From NCBI RefSeq assembly GCF_047948215.1, contig NC_134455.1, positions 105,365,995-105,429,994 of the forward strand: DNA of 64,000 bases. Reading direction: 5' to 3'. Positions 1 through 11,300 of this stretch are shown here, in pieces. A model generated the notes under the pieces. The model was not told the origin of the DNA. It saw nothing but the letters and a program-made list of their open reading frames with translations, and did not search any database. Position 1 is the stretch's first letter. Each line of letters starts with the position of its first letter. The stretch comes from Lycorma delicatula (Eukaryota > Arthropoda > Insecta > Hemiptera > Fulgoridae). A program made the translations under genes and the position numbers.

Positions 1-575
1 TTATTATTTTTATTATTATTATTATACTTTTTTATCAAGTTATTTTTATTATAAAAATTTACTATCTCTTGGATTTTGCTTTTTTTTTACGTAATTCAAT
101 TTTTCGTAGCACATTGCTTGATCGCTAGCTCTGGTAACTGAAGGTAATGAAGTTTTCCTATGTTAATCAGTTCCAAAGAATAGTAATCAAAACATTCTGA
201 CAGGTCGTAATATTCTATAACTACTGCAAATTATATTTTTGAATTGAATAAAGATGAGAGGGATTTCTAAGCTTTATTTGCTATAAGGTAAGACCCGTCT
301 AAACATAACTGGAGTTTATTTTTAATATCTTGGCGAGATAAAATTTGTAGAAATTATAAAGAAACAAAGCTGACAAAAAGTTGTAATACTTTGCTGGCAT
401 TGGTTATTTATTATTATATGGTGATAAAAATTGATTCCTGAAAAAAATTTAAAAAATCGTTATTTTTTTACTTTTTCCTGCCTACCAAGAACATATTTTT
501 AATTTTTCTACGTTTTCTATGTTAAATGGAAGAAATGTAAATAATGTGAATGATAATTAATAGTAATAATAAATT
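1..575. other. AT-rich stretch without gene
   Basis: Opens with an imperfect ATT-repeat microsatellite (about 1-27). The rest is AT-rich with stops in every frame and no recognisable motif. The first coding-like signal starts at the ATG at 576. Confidence 0.6.
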
Positions 576-1965
576 ATGGATAACAGTGTTTTGGAGTTTT
601 CTATGGAAGTTCCCAAACTTTCTAAAACTGAGGTAGTCTCCAAACGACAAAGACCACCAAAAAAAAAAAAACATGGGGTCTGATTCCCCCCCGCCTAGTA
701 CGGTGACTGGATCGAGTCCTGCTTCTAGGGTCCCGAGGTTTCAGCCTCTCAATCGGTATCTAAACCAAGCAATCTTGTATACGTGTATAGATCTAGCACT
801 TATAAGCGGATCGATAGCACTGAGATACACTTTCCATGTTTTACAGGATATACATGGAAGCGATCATTTTCCGGTTAAAACTGTAACTGACCTTACAAGA
901 AAAATACATCCCATCTCCAAAAGATGGCTATTTGATAAGGTAGATTGTACGAGCTTCACAGCTAGAACAATAATCTCTGAAAAACTGGAGTAACTGAAGC
1001 TGAAACTTCGAAACTGAGTCGACACTATAACTAATGTCATTCTTGACTCCATCAAGATACGTTTCCAATACATCCGGGAAACTCAGGAAGTGACCCGTTC
1101 CGTGGTAGAACGATGAAAACGTGAGGCTATTAAAAGAAAGAAAACAGCATGTAACGCTTCTAAGAAACATCCAACATTAGAAAACCTAATTGCCTTTAAA
1201 AAATACAGAGCGTATACAAAAAAGACTTATGATAGATTCTAAAAAAACGATTCTGACAGCAATACGTTTCATCCATTAACAGAAATACGACTGCGAAAGA
1301 CGTTTAGAAGAAAGTATGGGTTATTTGTGGGCGTATAAGCTTTACTCCCATAACTTGCCTTCAATATGAAGATAAAGTTAGAGATACTCCAAACGAAATT
1401 GCAAATTTACTAGCCAATCGTTTCGAAGAAGCAAGCAAAACGGCTAGCTGCGATGAATATTTAAGAACGCAAAATAAAGAAGTTGAGGGTCTGCTAAATT
1501 TCAGAACTAAAATGAATTATATAATGTAGTACTATTGAAAATACAAGAACTTGTGAAAACGTTGGAGAAAGCCGGTAACACAGCTGCTGGTCCGTATAAA
1601 ACTCATGTCATGATCAGGCAGCTGAATACCACGACAAAACGTAGAATGTTAAGACTATATTATCAGATATGCTGCGATGGAACGTACCCGCAGCAGTGGA
1701 AAAAGCACACATTGTTCTAGTTCCAAAGAAAGATAAAAATCTAACAGATACCAGTAGTTACTGTCCTATTTCTCTGACTTGCGCTATAGGAAAACCTTTT
1801 GAAAAAATGATAAATAATCGACTCGTTTAGGTTTAAAAAAATTAAATATTTTATCCTCACATCAAGCAGATTTTCGACAATAACACTCAACTACTGATCA
1901 AATGATTAACTTAGAGAACATCATATTTATTAACAACTTCCACTCAAGAAAATATTTTGTCAGAG
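576..1965 (+). pseudogene. I/Jockey-like LINE remnant (ORF1 start, then EN-RT linker and RT)
   Basis: Decayed non-LTR retrotransposon. An ATG at 576 opens a leader of the type MDNSVLEFSMEVPK; the frame shifts in an A-run at 660-671 and continues as PPPSTVTGSSPASRVPRFQP to about 770, which resembles the proline/serine-rich start of an ORF1. From about 880 the frames instead resemble the endonuclease-RT linker (KKHPTLENLIAFKKYRA in the +1/+3 frames near 1165-1215). After 1370 an N-terminal RT region follows, with EIANLLANRFEEASKT near 1396-1440, ELVKTLEKAGNTAAGP near 1548-1600, YPQQWKK near 1685 and a Y/CPISLT-like block near 1760. Several frameshifts and stops make it nonfunctional. The RT palm with the catalytic Asp pair is absent because the match ends near 1965, where an R1-like piece on the other strand begins. 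Clade assignment (I rather than Jockey) is from memory of such linkers and is moderate. Confidence 0.65.
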
Positions 1966-2690
1966 TCTATTACCGTGGTTTCCCTTTAAGCCATCCTTTT
2001 TTCTTGCTCTTTTCCATTTTTCTGAAGGCCTCGATGTCAAACTTTTCGGTTTGTGATACATTCGAGATCGATCCTTCAGTTCCTCCGGTAGAAATCGCCT
2101 AGGATCTCCTGCTGCCGGCATCAGATGATACATGCCGGCATCACAGTCGAGACTGGATGCACTCACTGCAAGAGCATGTGGGGCGGCCGAATGTCTCGCC
2201 CTTTCAGCTAAAGGATTTTGGAGGCTCCATAAGTATTTTCTAAATCATTCTTTTCCAAAATGAAGATTTCTTGTTTCGCAGCTCCCAAAGTTGGAATTTT
2301 TTTCAGTCTGCCTTTTAGTTGCATTTTTTCATTTTGTTCGTTCTGCATTTTTGTCTCAATTTCCTTCGCCTTAAAGTTGATCGAAGGTTTGTTTATTCCA
2401 TGATGAAGTACGACACGTTTTTAGTGATGTCTAGTTTCCTCGACTACTTTGGGCTATTGCCCCTAATTGTACGATTTTTCAATTTGTTATCGATGATTTG
2501 TTCACTAAGCTTGCTACGGCTGATGCCAATTCAGTTACCATGTTCTTGGTGTGAAGGAGACGGCAGAAGCAGTAGCAATCTGTACATACGATGCTACCTT
2601 TGGCATTCTGCCAAGCAAAAATTTCCTTGCATCAAAATAGCTGACTTTCTGATCTCTTGATCTCTTGATCTCTTGTACTCTTGATCTCTT
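1965..2690 (-). pseudogene. R1-like ORF1, N-terminal and coiled-coil part (inverted)
   Basis: On the minus strand two overlapping frames give an ORF1/gag-like product: a charged, Glu/Lys-rich probable coiled coil (KEIETKMQNEQNEKMQLKGR, about 2390-2300), then a Cys/His/Arg-rich stretch (CSECIQSRL, about 2175-2150) and a basic end (EKWKRARKKDGLKG, about 2020-1975). Lengths and order fit the N-terminal half of an R1-clade ORF1, which binds element RNA. Frames change several times, so it is dead. The plus-strand continuation of ORF1 starts just to the right, in the opposite orientation. Function is inferred from context; the coiled coil is judged by eye. Confidence 0.5.
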
Positions 2691-2694
2691 GTAC
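2651..2694 (+). repeat. Short tandem repeat, 8-bp unit (GATCTCTT)
   Basis: Three perfect copies of GATCTCTT at 2651-2674, a variant GTACTCTT, then a further GATCTCTT and GTAC. It lies where the inverted ORF1 half meets the forward half of the R1-like element, so it may mark the rearrangement joint. Confidence 0.8.
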
Positions 2695-2749
2695 AGCTAC
2701 TTCCTGTTTATGAATAGGACAGTTCCTAGATCTTGCAGAATGGTGTCAA

Positions 2750-3240
2750 TGACAGCTGACACAGACAGGAGGATCCCTGCACGTGTCACCCACGTGAAAT
2801 CCTCAGGACCGTACACGGGCGAAATCCCACATTGGATATGTCCATCGAAGATGTCCGTCGGGAAACCAAAGTGGCCAGGCACCTGTCGTGGGGGGGGGGG
2901 GGAAGGAAGCCCGAAATGGTCACTGGTTGTTGGAGACCTCGCCAAAGATTCAGAAAGTCTTGGTGGCCACTGGACGTCTGTTTTTCGGGTGGACCTCATG
3001 TAGGGTCAAAGACCATATGGAGGTCGCCTGATGCTACAAGTCTCAGGGCTTTGGTCACACCTCTCACCGCTGCAAAGCGCAGTCAGAGATGTGTGGTCAC
3101 TGCGTTCTTCCGGAGCTCAGAACAGCAAAGTGCCTCGCCAATACCTTGGTGAAAGGCAGTGATGCTGGACACCGGGTCGATGCTAGGCAGTGCAGGGCGT
3201 ATGATATTGCAAATTGCACGGGAGAGAACTGTAAATAACA
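2750..3240 (+). pseudogene. R1-like ORF1, C-terminal zinc-knuckle region
   Basis: Frames near 2832-3030 read like the ORF1 segment before the knuckles (DMSIEDVRRETKVARHL; LVATGRLFFGWTSCRVKDH). From 3032 the frame gives CYKSQGFGHTSHRC followed by CGHC...C...H...C, the tandem CCHC knuckles expected at the C-terminus of R1 ORF1, which bind nucleic acid. The second Cys of the first knuckle is Ser, a decay mark, and there is a stop just before the knuckle (3029-3031). A run of G (2891-2902) probably caused one of the frameshifts. Confidence 0.7.
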
Positions 3241-3316
3241 CAGCTTATGGCGAAGCCTAAATTGGGGGAAGCCCAATTGGGGCGAATTGGGGGAAGGACA
3301 GACTCCACCATGTTGA

Positions 3317-3529
3317 ATGTAGTTGCACTTGAGGCAGTTGAATCTGCATCATGCCCAGGCAGTCACCAGTGATTCCATGAGGCTCCTTGTGGAGTACAAC
3401 CTCGAGTTCCTCTTTGTCCAGGAGACGAACTCGGTTGGCGGCAGGGTGGTCGGCTTCCACCGGCTGGATGTTATTCATTCTTGTGGGGAACAGCCGCTCA
3501 CTGCGGTCGTGGTTGGCTTAGATTTATAG
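3317..3529 (+). pseudogene. R1-like endonuclease, N-terminal fragment
   Basis: The open frame (LRQLNLHHAQAV... then LLVEYNLEFLFVQET) matches the first strand and helix of an APE-type endonuclease of the R1 clade: the QLNLHHA block includes the metal-binding Asn, and FVQE contains the catalytic Glu. It continues with GFHRLDVIHSCGEQPLTAVVV and stops at 3527-3529. The later endonuclease motifs (GDFN, SDH) are missing, so an internal deletion joins this piece to the RT. The enzyme would nick target DNA for target-primed reverse transcription. Confidence 0.75.
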
Positions 3530-3544
3530 GGTGTCTTTGGATGC

Positions 3545-5040
3545 CCCAGTGGTAGGATGAGAGATTCACCGTCACGACAGTTCAGCATTGAGCTTAATTG
3601 TATATTAAATCGAGGCCAGCATGGCTTCACAAAAGGGATTGGGACCAAGGATTGCATCTTAAATTCTCTTGCCGAGGTGGAAAGCGCCGACTTTAAACAT
3701 GTTTTGGCAAATTTTATAGGCATAGAGGTAGCATTTCCTTCCTTGTTTTTCAGATCTGTCCTCTATGAATTTCAATACCGCAATGTTCTCATAGCCCTGC
3801 AGGCCGTAGTACGTGACTCTTTGTATAATATTACGCCTCTGTTTAATAATGCGAACTTAGCTGTGGAAAAATCCGTCACCAGGGAAAGCCTACAGGGTTC
3901 TATTCTCGGTCCTCTTCTGCTAAATTTGGTATTTGACGGGTTTCTGGGACTAATATACCCAGAAGTGATCACATCCCGGATTTTCGCCGATGACTGTCTC
4001 ATTTGAGTACATAGTAATTCACAACCGCAGCTAGAAGACCAATCGAAAGCGACCTTGTCATCCGCGAAAGGCTGAATGGAAATTCAACATTTAAAGATTT
4101 CTGTGTGCAAGATAAAGATTATGCTTCTCAACGGTGCAGACAAATTATCGTACAGTCGAAACCCCTGCATTTAGTATAAAGGCTGTGTAATCACCCGAGA
4201 GAGAGTTCATAAGTACTTAGGTGTTTTGTTTGATTAGAAATTTCTGTTTAGCAACCACATAAGGCAAGTAGCGGTGGGTGCAGTCTCAGTAATGCATAAA
4301 CATAGACGGATTGCCCGGAAGGACTATGGGTTGTCTGGCCGTCAAATTACGTGCGCCTGTTTGGGCGCTTGGGAGCAAAGGTGAAATATGAATAGAGCAC
4401 TTCATCAAAATTTAAGGAGTGCCCAGCGCAGAGCCTTAATTGTATGCACTGGTGTTTTTAAAACATCCTCCTACGAGGCTACCACCGTATTGGGAAAGGT
4501 TCTCCCAATCGATTTAGTGGTGAAAGTTTGGTGGTGATTTTGGGCAGCCATTTGGAGATTGCAGAGGCCGAGAGGGCTGAAGTATTTGGGAAGCGGTTTC
4601 AAACCGGGCCAGTAGCAGAACGGAATCTCTCGCCTGCGGAAGAGGGTGCAGAGCCTCGCGATTGAAGCATGGCAGCTGGAATGGATTGACTAAGGGCAGA
4701 TCCCTGTACAACATTATACGGTATCTGTAGGGATGATATGTTCGTTTTTAAGGACAACGAGTGCCCAGGTGTTCGCCAACCACGTTAATTTGAACCAATA
4801 CCAGATTCGTTTCCGCCTGGCAACTGTGCATCTGCGGGAAGGTCAAGACAAATGAACACCTGATGTTTAACTGTCCTGAATTTAGGGGGGGTGGCAGAGA
4901 CCGGCCCATCCTGGAAATTGAGGTCAAGGGGGAAATTGGCCACTCATAAGCGGCGAGAGCCGCATTGTCGTACCGTGTGGGAGTTCCTTGAAGCAGTAGC
5001 AATGGTCAACCAACATCACTAATTTACTTAAGGGAAAAAT
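3545..5040 (+). pseudogene. R1-like reverse transcriptase, palm to C-terminal domain
   Basis: An open frame of about 150 codons (3557-4006) carries the RT fingers and palm: QHGFTKGIGTKDCI (about 3620-3660), a degraded first catalytic block (FIGIEVAFPSLFF, where the usual DI.GAFD Asp residues are altered), a QGSILGPLLLN strand (about 3893-3925) and FADD at 3983-3994, the catalytic Asp pair. A stop follows at 4004-4006. Beyond it, broken frames still read KYLGVLFD (about 4215), a thumb hallmark, and basic C-terminal segments (LRSAQRRALIVCTG near 4420; AIEAWQLEWID near 4665). Substitutions in the first Asp block plus stops mean no activity. Frameshifts are numerous after 4280. Confidence 0.75.
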
Positions 5041-5379
5041 TCCTTTTGTACTGCTGTCAGAAGCTAACCTAGAAGTATATGGCTGGCCACCAGCCAATTA
5101 AGGTTCCAAGTGCTTTAACAGATTGAACAGGTTCTTGCTGGCATTCAGTGTCCTAGGCGTGTCAGCGGATTGCTGTCTAGAGGAAGTATATTTTAATTTA
5201 TGGATGTCATATACATTTTTAGTAGTTGACGGGCTGCGCCTACCCATTTTAGTAAATATATGACAAGTGAGCCTTTGGGACACGTAAGCCGGTGATGTAC
5301 AGCACCGCGCTTAGTCCACTCACGCTGTTAGGAATTCTCCCAAATTTATCTCCTTGGGATGAGGAAATTGATATGCAGC

Positions 5380-5717
5380 CGTAGGTTCGAAGGAGTCGAG
5401 GTGAGGTGGATTACTGCCTCGCCCAGATCCTTTCAGGCCACGGCGAATTCGCTAGTTACCTACATCGATTTCATAGGAGAAAATTACCGGGATGTATATA
5501 TTGTGCCTCTGATGATACCCCGGTGCACACTGTGTTTAATTGTTCTAGGTGGGACGGAGCAAGGAGAGGAGCAAATCTTGAAGGTCGGATCCCTACAAAC
5601 ATTGCGGAGTTTATTTTGTGGGGACAGCGTGAATGGTCCACAGTGCTGAAGGTGGTGATTGAAATATTCAAAATTAAGAAGGAAATGTATAGGATTTGGG
5701 ATTCAGACCAAACATAG
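5380..5717 (+). pseudogene. R1-like ORF2 C-terminal zinc finger
   Basis: The frame beginning near 5406 reads DYCLAQILSGHGEFASYLHR, the conserved QxLSGHG-F-YLHR block of the R1 C-terminus. It is followed by a complete C-X2-C-X7-H-X4-C finger (Cys codons at 5493, 5502, 5541; His at 5526) and a post-finger segment (VLKVVIEIFKIKKE) to the stop at 5715-5717. This end domain is thought to recognise element RNA or target DNA. All four zinc ligands are intact even though the upstream RT is broken. Roughly 350 bases (5040-5380) between the RT and this block are too diverged to assign. Confidence 0.75.
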
Positions 5718-5867
5718 ATGATGGAGATTTTTGACATGTAGGAATATCAGGATTGAATTTCCAGGAACAGCCTTTGTAAAGACTTCTAGACACGAAAGAT
5801 ATGAAGACCGAGACCGGTTTTGGGAGAGGGATGGGCAGCTTCCTGTGGAACCGTTCACTTGCGTGGG

Positions 5868-6110
5868 TAGAGGATGGTGATGAAGCACGGTGACCCCCGA
5901 TCTCAAAGTCACCCCAAGTGCTGAGAAATGTTTTATTGCGGGTCAGTCCCTGGTGTGGGGGTGTGAGGTGGTTAGGTTTAGTCGTCAGGTCGCAGGAACA
6001 CGTACGCTCTTTTATTAACATCTAGCGCAACCTGCCGTGAGTCCGACATTGCCCCTTCTGGGGCGTACGTAACTGGTATTCCCCCTCTTCAGTAAAAAAA
6101 ATGTTTGGTG
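5868..6110 (+). other. R1-like 3' UTR and terminus, copy 1
   Basis: Noncoding segment after the ORF2 end. It shares an ordered series of blocks with 49604-49860: a GATGGTGAT block, GACCCCCGA with CTCAAAG, GTGAGTCCGACA and GGGGCGTACGTAACTGGTAT near the end. That identifies both as 3' ends of related elements. Copy 1 ends with a short A-run (about 6093-6100). Confidence 0.7.
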
Positions 6111-7060
6111 TATCTAAAATGAACACAAAGGTTGTACAGTATACAGAATTATTGCGATTAAAAAAATACCTTCTTAAATGCTTCTAAAAACAAAAATACC
6201 AGCTTCTTTAAAAAATTATTATTTTTAGTAACTGGTTAGGTTACAATATAAATTCGCTATTATTCGACTATTTCACTTCAACTTTTATTCTAAAATATAA
6301 ATTGATATTTTATTAATTATAAAAATATTTACATTTTTTTTTTTAAATTCAGATAAATCAATAGCAATTAGCAAATGTAGGTTAGAATAGATAATTGATG
6401 AAAATTGAAAACAGGGAAATAAATTACTGTGTTTAATGTTCAAACCAGTTAATCATTATCATAAATGAAGTTGCTTTCATAATGATTAATTATTTTCCGT
6501 TTATGTAGATAATCCACCTCCTTTAGATTATACACTTTAGAATTATGGAAAAAAGTGATCATCAGTGTAATTACTCTTCTTTAAATCTGAAATAAAACTT
6601 TAAAAATGACACATTTATATAAAAAAATGTGATTATATAAGTACATTATATTTTAAAATGAACTGTATTAAATACTCATTATCTTAATTCTTCTGATAAT
6701 TGTATCAGAATTTATATGGTTATAGGTGTAATATTTCAATAATCTTTAACCTGTACAAAAATTTTTTTTTTATATCTGAAATTTCTCCCACCCCAACCTC
6801 ATTCAGTCGCCCTGAAACATAAGACCGAATGTCTGTGCCACTTCGCCTCAGAACGGTTTGTGTGACCAGACTCCTTACTAGCTCCTAGAGTAAACCTAAT
6901 AGTTTGAACGGTTTAAACATGGTACAGTACATCATTTACTTTCCGTCTAGCCGTTAACTTGTCTTATATTAAATAAATTGGATAGACGCCCCCCTTATAT
7001 ACTACAATATATTATAGTCATAAATATAAAATTTGTCTCGTCAAACTAAAAATCTAAAGA
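6111..7060. other. AT-rich spacer
   Basis: No open frame or motif of note; multiple A/T homopolymers. The stretch from about 6780 to 7060 is somewhat less AT-rich and could be an older, unrecognisable repeat. Confidence 0.5.
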
Positions 7061-7469
7061 TAGCAATTCGTTGCCTCGCCTAGGTCGAGTCTCTGTTGAG
7101 AAGTGAAAGTGAAAGGTTGTGTTAAACAGTGCTCGTGTGTTACTGTGTATTACTAGTGCTTGTATGTTGCTTGTGTGCTAGTGTTCTACTTCGTTTCCGG
7201 CTGGAAATTAATATAATAAATATATTTATTATATTAAATTTAATTCTAGTTTAAACTTTTTACATTTTGTTTAAAATTTTTCTAAGACCGACTTTCCATC
7301 AAAGTCAGAAATAATTTAATAACTTAATCTTAATTTAGAGTTAAATACTAATTTTAGCAGAACTCTTCGGACGATTCTTTCTTAATGGAAGGTTATCTAA
7401 TCCGATACGTCCTCCTCCACTCCGTTCTCCCTTCCCGAAATTTTCCGATGGACGGGACGATAAGAGTTT

Positions 7470-7985
7470 ACTAAAGTAAACTCAACTTTACTGAGTCTAG
7501 TAAACCAAACTCAGCGGTACCCGGCGCAGATCTAAATGCAGTGCTAGAAAATTGGCATGAACCCATGATACTCATGGGCGACCTCAACGCTAAGCAAGAG
7601 TCTTGGAATAGCAATCTGATAAGTGCAAATGGCAGGTTGCTATACGAAAGGGTATAAGCATGCCGCTTAGTCGTCATAGACCTCGAGGTGCCCACCTTCG
7701 TTCATCGAACCGGCAGATAGAGTACTCAACATCGCAATCATGAAGGCTGTAACAACTCTGTTTATGATTGAAAGGATAGAAGACCTCAGCTCGGACCACT
7801 CTCCTGCCTTATTGAAATTGAGACAAGCAGGAGGTGGCCGAGAGCCCCGACTATACCCCAAAGGTCAGTGAATTGCAAATGGTTCTATAAACTCTCTAAC
7901 GGGATTACAGGCCAGCGCATCCTGAACTCCTGATCACACCGGAGGAAATCGACGACACGGTCGAACGCGTCATGTCCTCAATAAC
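7470..7985 (+). pseudogene. Jockey-type LINE endonuclease remnant
   Basis: Broken frames spell the core of an APE-type endonuclease: PGADLNAVLENWHEPMILMGD then LNAKQESWNS (about 7520-7610), containing the GDLNA metal-binding motif; VPTFVHRTGR (about 7685-7715); and DLSSDHSPALL (about 7785-7820) with the catalytic SDH His. A linker-like ITPEEIDDTVERVMSSIT follows (about 7930-7985). At least three frameshifts separate these blocks, so it is dead. The RT expected next is absent; instead an unrelated-looking GC-rich open frame begins. 7061-7470 may be its 5' region but shows no proof. Confidence 0.7.
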
Positions 7986-7988
7986 TGA

Positions 7989-8321
7989 GCCTCTGTCAAA
8001 CAGCTCTACGGAAAAGATGGGGGATTCCTCCGGGGGTTCTCAATTAGAGGCTGGTGTCAAGACCGGAATCGTGGCGGGGAAATCCCTAGGAGTTCCCCCG
8101 GTAGAGGCATGGCATGTAACACAAGACTCTACCCGGCCTTAGTGAGGTTAGGGGTGCTTTCTCACGCAAACTACCGAGGTAATTTGAGGGGAAGGTACCC
8201 CACGGAGCTGAGTTTATGCGTTAATTGCGGATCCATCTCCGGGAGGAGAGGAGATTACAGACGAAAAAACAATGGAATATGTGTAATTTGTAATGATTAC
8301 AATAAAGGAGCTGTCATCTGA
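7989..8321 (+). CDS. Unrecognised Arg/Gly-rich open frame with two CxxC pairs
   Basis: A frame open for 110 codons (stop upstream at 7986-7988, stop at 8319-8321; the first ATG is at 8109, which would leave 70 residues). The N-terminal half is Gly/Arg-rich; the C-terminal half has CVNC, then 15 residues later CVIC (Cys codons near 8218, 8227, 8281 and 8290), the spacing of a small zinc ribbon. I do not recognise the family. It follows a Jockey-type endonuclease remnant and is much richer in G+C than its surroundings, so it is more likely part of a mobile element than a host exon. A second frame is also open through 7930-8140, so coding sense is not certain. No function is claimed. Confidence 0.35.
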   Translation, partial: ASVKQLYGKDGGFLRGFSIRGWCQDRNRGGEIPRSSPGRGMACNTRLYPALVRLGVLSHANYRGNLRGRYPTELSLCVNCGSISGRRGDYRRKNNGICVICNDYNKGAVI

Positions 8322-11300
8322 CTTTTTGTGCTATAAATCTTAATTAATTGCAATTTAAAAATCTTAATTTAGAATTTTCATAAAACAATAAACCAGTGTT
8401 ATTTTATTTTCCTGCTCTGCTATTTCCTAAACGAGGATGATATTTTTCAATTAGCTTTTTTAATTATGATTATGACAATATTTCTTTTTTTTTTTGTTTG
8501 ATCTAATTCCGGAAATTTGGTAAATATTTAAAAATAATTTTTTAATATTGTAATGTTATAGCATACTTGTAATAGCGAGTAATTTCCGAAATAAATAGAC
8601 CTTCATTTAATGAGAACAATTGTCTTAACTTCTTTCTACCGATATTTATTAACGTATTATAACAACAAGTTATCGTGCATTTACTCAAAAAATTAAACAT
8701 CAGGCCTAATTATGTAATACAATTGTGTACAAATTGTGCTTTTTTTAAATTATTTAATTTAATTATTTGCGCTATAGTTTCATATTAACTTTTTCTTTTC
8801 AATTAAATTTTTTTTCTTTATTTGTTTATTTAAAGTTGCATCAACAGTAAAGTTATTACCGACAACAATTACAAAACACTATAATAATACACAAGGAACA
8901 ATACCGATTAAGATTTCATTGACGTTAATTTTGAAGTTATTTAATTATCCTATGTAAAATTTTAAAATTTAATTATTTTTCCATTTTTTATATAGTCAAA
9001 TGATAATGAAACTGTTTCGCTTAACGTTTTTAGTTCGGGTTTAAGATTTTCTGCCAATAATAATCTTATAGTATGGAATACGATTAAATACTACTGATTA
9101 TGTGACTCGAGATACTTTAATGTTTGCTTTTATTAGCTACACCTGTTGTTCAAACCTTTCTTTGTATTTAAACTCTTCTTAAATATGTAAATATTTTATA
9201 ACGGGATTTTAAATATACGTTATTAGAAGTCAGAAAATTCACAATTTTATTGAAAGCTGAAAATAGCTAAATGTACAATATGTTATAAATTTTTTCGCTA
9301 AAACCACATTCGGCTTTAAAAAATATTTACACTGAATTTTTCGTACGTTATTTATGTTTATTATAATTATTTATAAGAAACTATTATTATTACTTTATTT
9401 GGGCTGGTAGCATTTTATGTTGTTTTAAAACAAAATACTGTATTATTTTACAAATTTCACAAAGTAAAGGCTATGCTTAAAACACATTTTTGAATTTTGG
9501 TTTTTTCTTACTTTTAGGGAAATCAGGCTGAAGATTTCGAGGTAGGATGCGACTTTAGTAACGTCTTATATTCAAAGGCGTTTGTGAATGACTCTAAATT
9601 AATACAAAAATTTGTTCATCATCGATGTATCATAATAAGGCCCCGCGCCGTTTTGGTAACTATCAACATTGATATGATTTGTCAATATCATGATATTACT
9701 GGAATCATATTCATATGAATATGAGTTCGTTTGATAAATATAAATACTGGTAGAAAGAAGTTGAGTATTGTTCCCATTAAATAAAGGCCTATTTTGTCCC
9801 CAAAATTCTTCACTATTAAAACGTATGGTATATAGTTACAATATTTAAAAAAATTAATTTTAAATATTTACCTATGATATTGTAGAACTGGAGCGAAGAA
9901 CAAAGAAAATAAATATTATTATCATCATGATTAAAACCCTATAGAGAAACTTCCTCACGATAGGAAACAGTAAACCAGGAACATAGTTTATCACTGGTCT
10001 GTTCTGTTGCTTCATGAAATTTCTAAACTACGATTGTTATATTGTGATTAATAAAGATTTGCAGGACAAAAGGTTAGAAAATAACTCGTATCTCTTTAGT
10101 GTTGTATCTCGAAGTTGTGTAAATACCTCAACAAAGCAATCAATATTTTCTGATTGTAATATTACTTTATCTGAAACTAGAAAAAGTTGTATGACAAGAA
10201 ATTATCCTGTATGTCCTCAACCAGCTATTTATCCTTCACAGCTTAGGAAATGATTATTAAAAAATTTCTAATTTAATCTGTAGATCTATTAGACAGTGAA
10301 AATATTGCTGTAGAACTTTTAAATAATTTTTTTAATAATTTTTTGTTTGTAATAAATTTCCTTCTTTATGTTATATTGCTAGCGCAGTGTAAATATACAT
10401 AAAATCATTTCCTCTAAAACCAATTTACATTTACAATCGTACTATCTCTCATAATAGCAGTTAAAATTGTATTTTTCTACCCTCAAATAATCCTGCAAAA
10501 TTTTTTTTTTTGTTTATCATGGTTTTCTAAAAATGTTACTCTACTTGGAGCGATAAGAAAGGTAAAGTATAAGGTAGGTGGTAGTATTACGTATTTGATA
10601 GTATTATTAAATTTCTGGGGAGAGACTCTAAAAGTATTCAGTAGTAGAAAACTGGTAATTTTTTTTTCAGTCAATTTTTTACTTATTTGAAAGCGTGTGG
10701 CTACCTAGAGTCGTTCCACTAAACACTCTTCTTTTCTCTCCGACTCCCTTCACATGAAAAACTACATTACTCTACTTTGGTAGCAGAGTCGTGCAGTTCC
10801 AAATAGAGATTTGCAGCTATAGACCGCAAAGTTTGAACGTAATGAGAGTTCTTATACCAAAGATTAGTTGAATAATGTATCAGTACTAGGTTTACAAACT
10901 GTTCTCATCTATCCTTTTCCAAAAATTTATTTTATGTATAGAAGACATGAATTTTGTAAAAAAATATTAATGTTCCCAAGAAATTTACCGTGCCGGAATT
11001 AAAAACAACACAGTAATTATTTTACGGATCTACAGTGGTCGAATTGAATGTTAATTCATGGACTGTATTTTATAAACTACATGATACTATTAATACAAAA
11101 TATAATATACAGTTTAAATTTCAATATAGCGATGTCTAACTAAATTTTTATATACTTGGTTTAGTCATAGTAACGAATAAAAGAATTTAATGGCTATGGT
11201 GCATTGAAATTATTTTAAGGGAATATATGGTGAAAACAAAAAGGTGGGAACACTAAAGTCAAAAGTGAATTCAAAGTCAAAATTATTGTAAGAGAAAGTT

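Larger units (their letters stand above)
1965..6110 (+). mobile_element. R1-like non-LTR retrotransposon, decayed, 5' part inverted
   Basis: Composite of R1-type pieces in element order: ORF1 N-terminal half on the minus strand (1965-2690), ORF1 C-terminal zinc knuckles (about 3030-3220), endonuclease N-terminus (3317-3529), RT palm (3557-4006), C-terminal domain and zinc finger (to 5717), and a 3' UTR ending near the A-run at about 6093-6100. Internal deletions removed most of the endonuclease and part of the RT. The whole stretch is clearly less AT-rich than its surroundings. It is not within 28S rDNA, the usual R1 site. The left boundary abuts the I-like LINE remnant and could be an insertion into it, but no matching continuation of that LINE is visible after 6110. 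Confidence 0.7.

Noticed and set aside
2697..2999. 100-codon minus-strand frame across the R1 ORF1 region
   Set aside because: It is the antisense of plus-strand ORF1-like sequence that leads into the zinc knuckles; no motif of its own.
1965..6110. R1 inserted in 28S rDNA
   Set aside because: No rRNA-like sequence flanks either R1-like copy.
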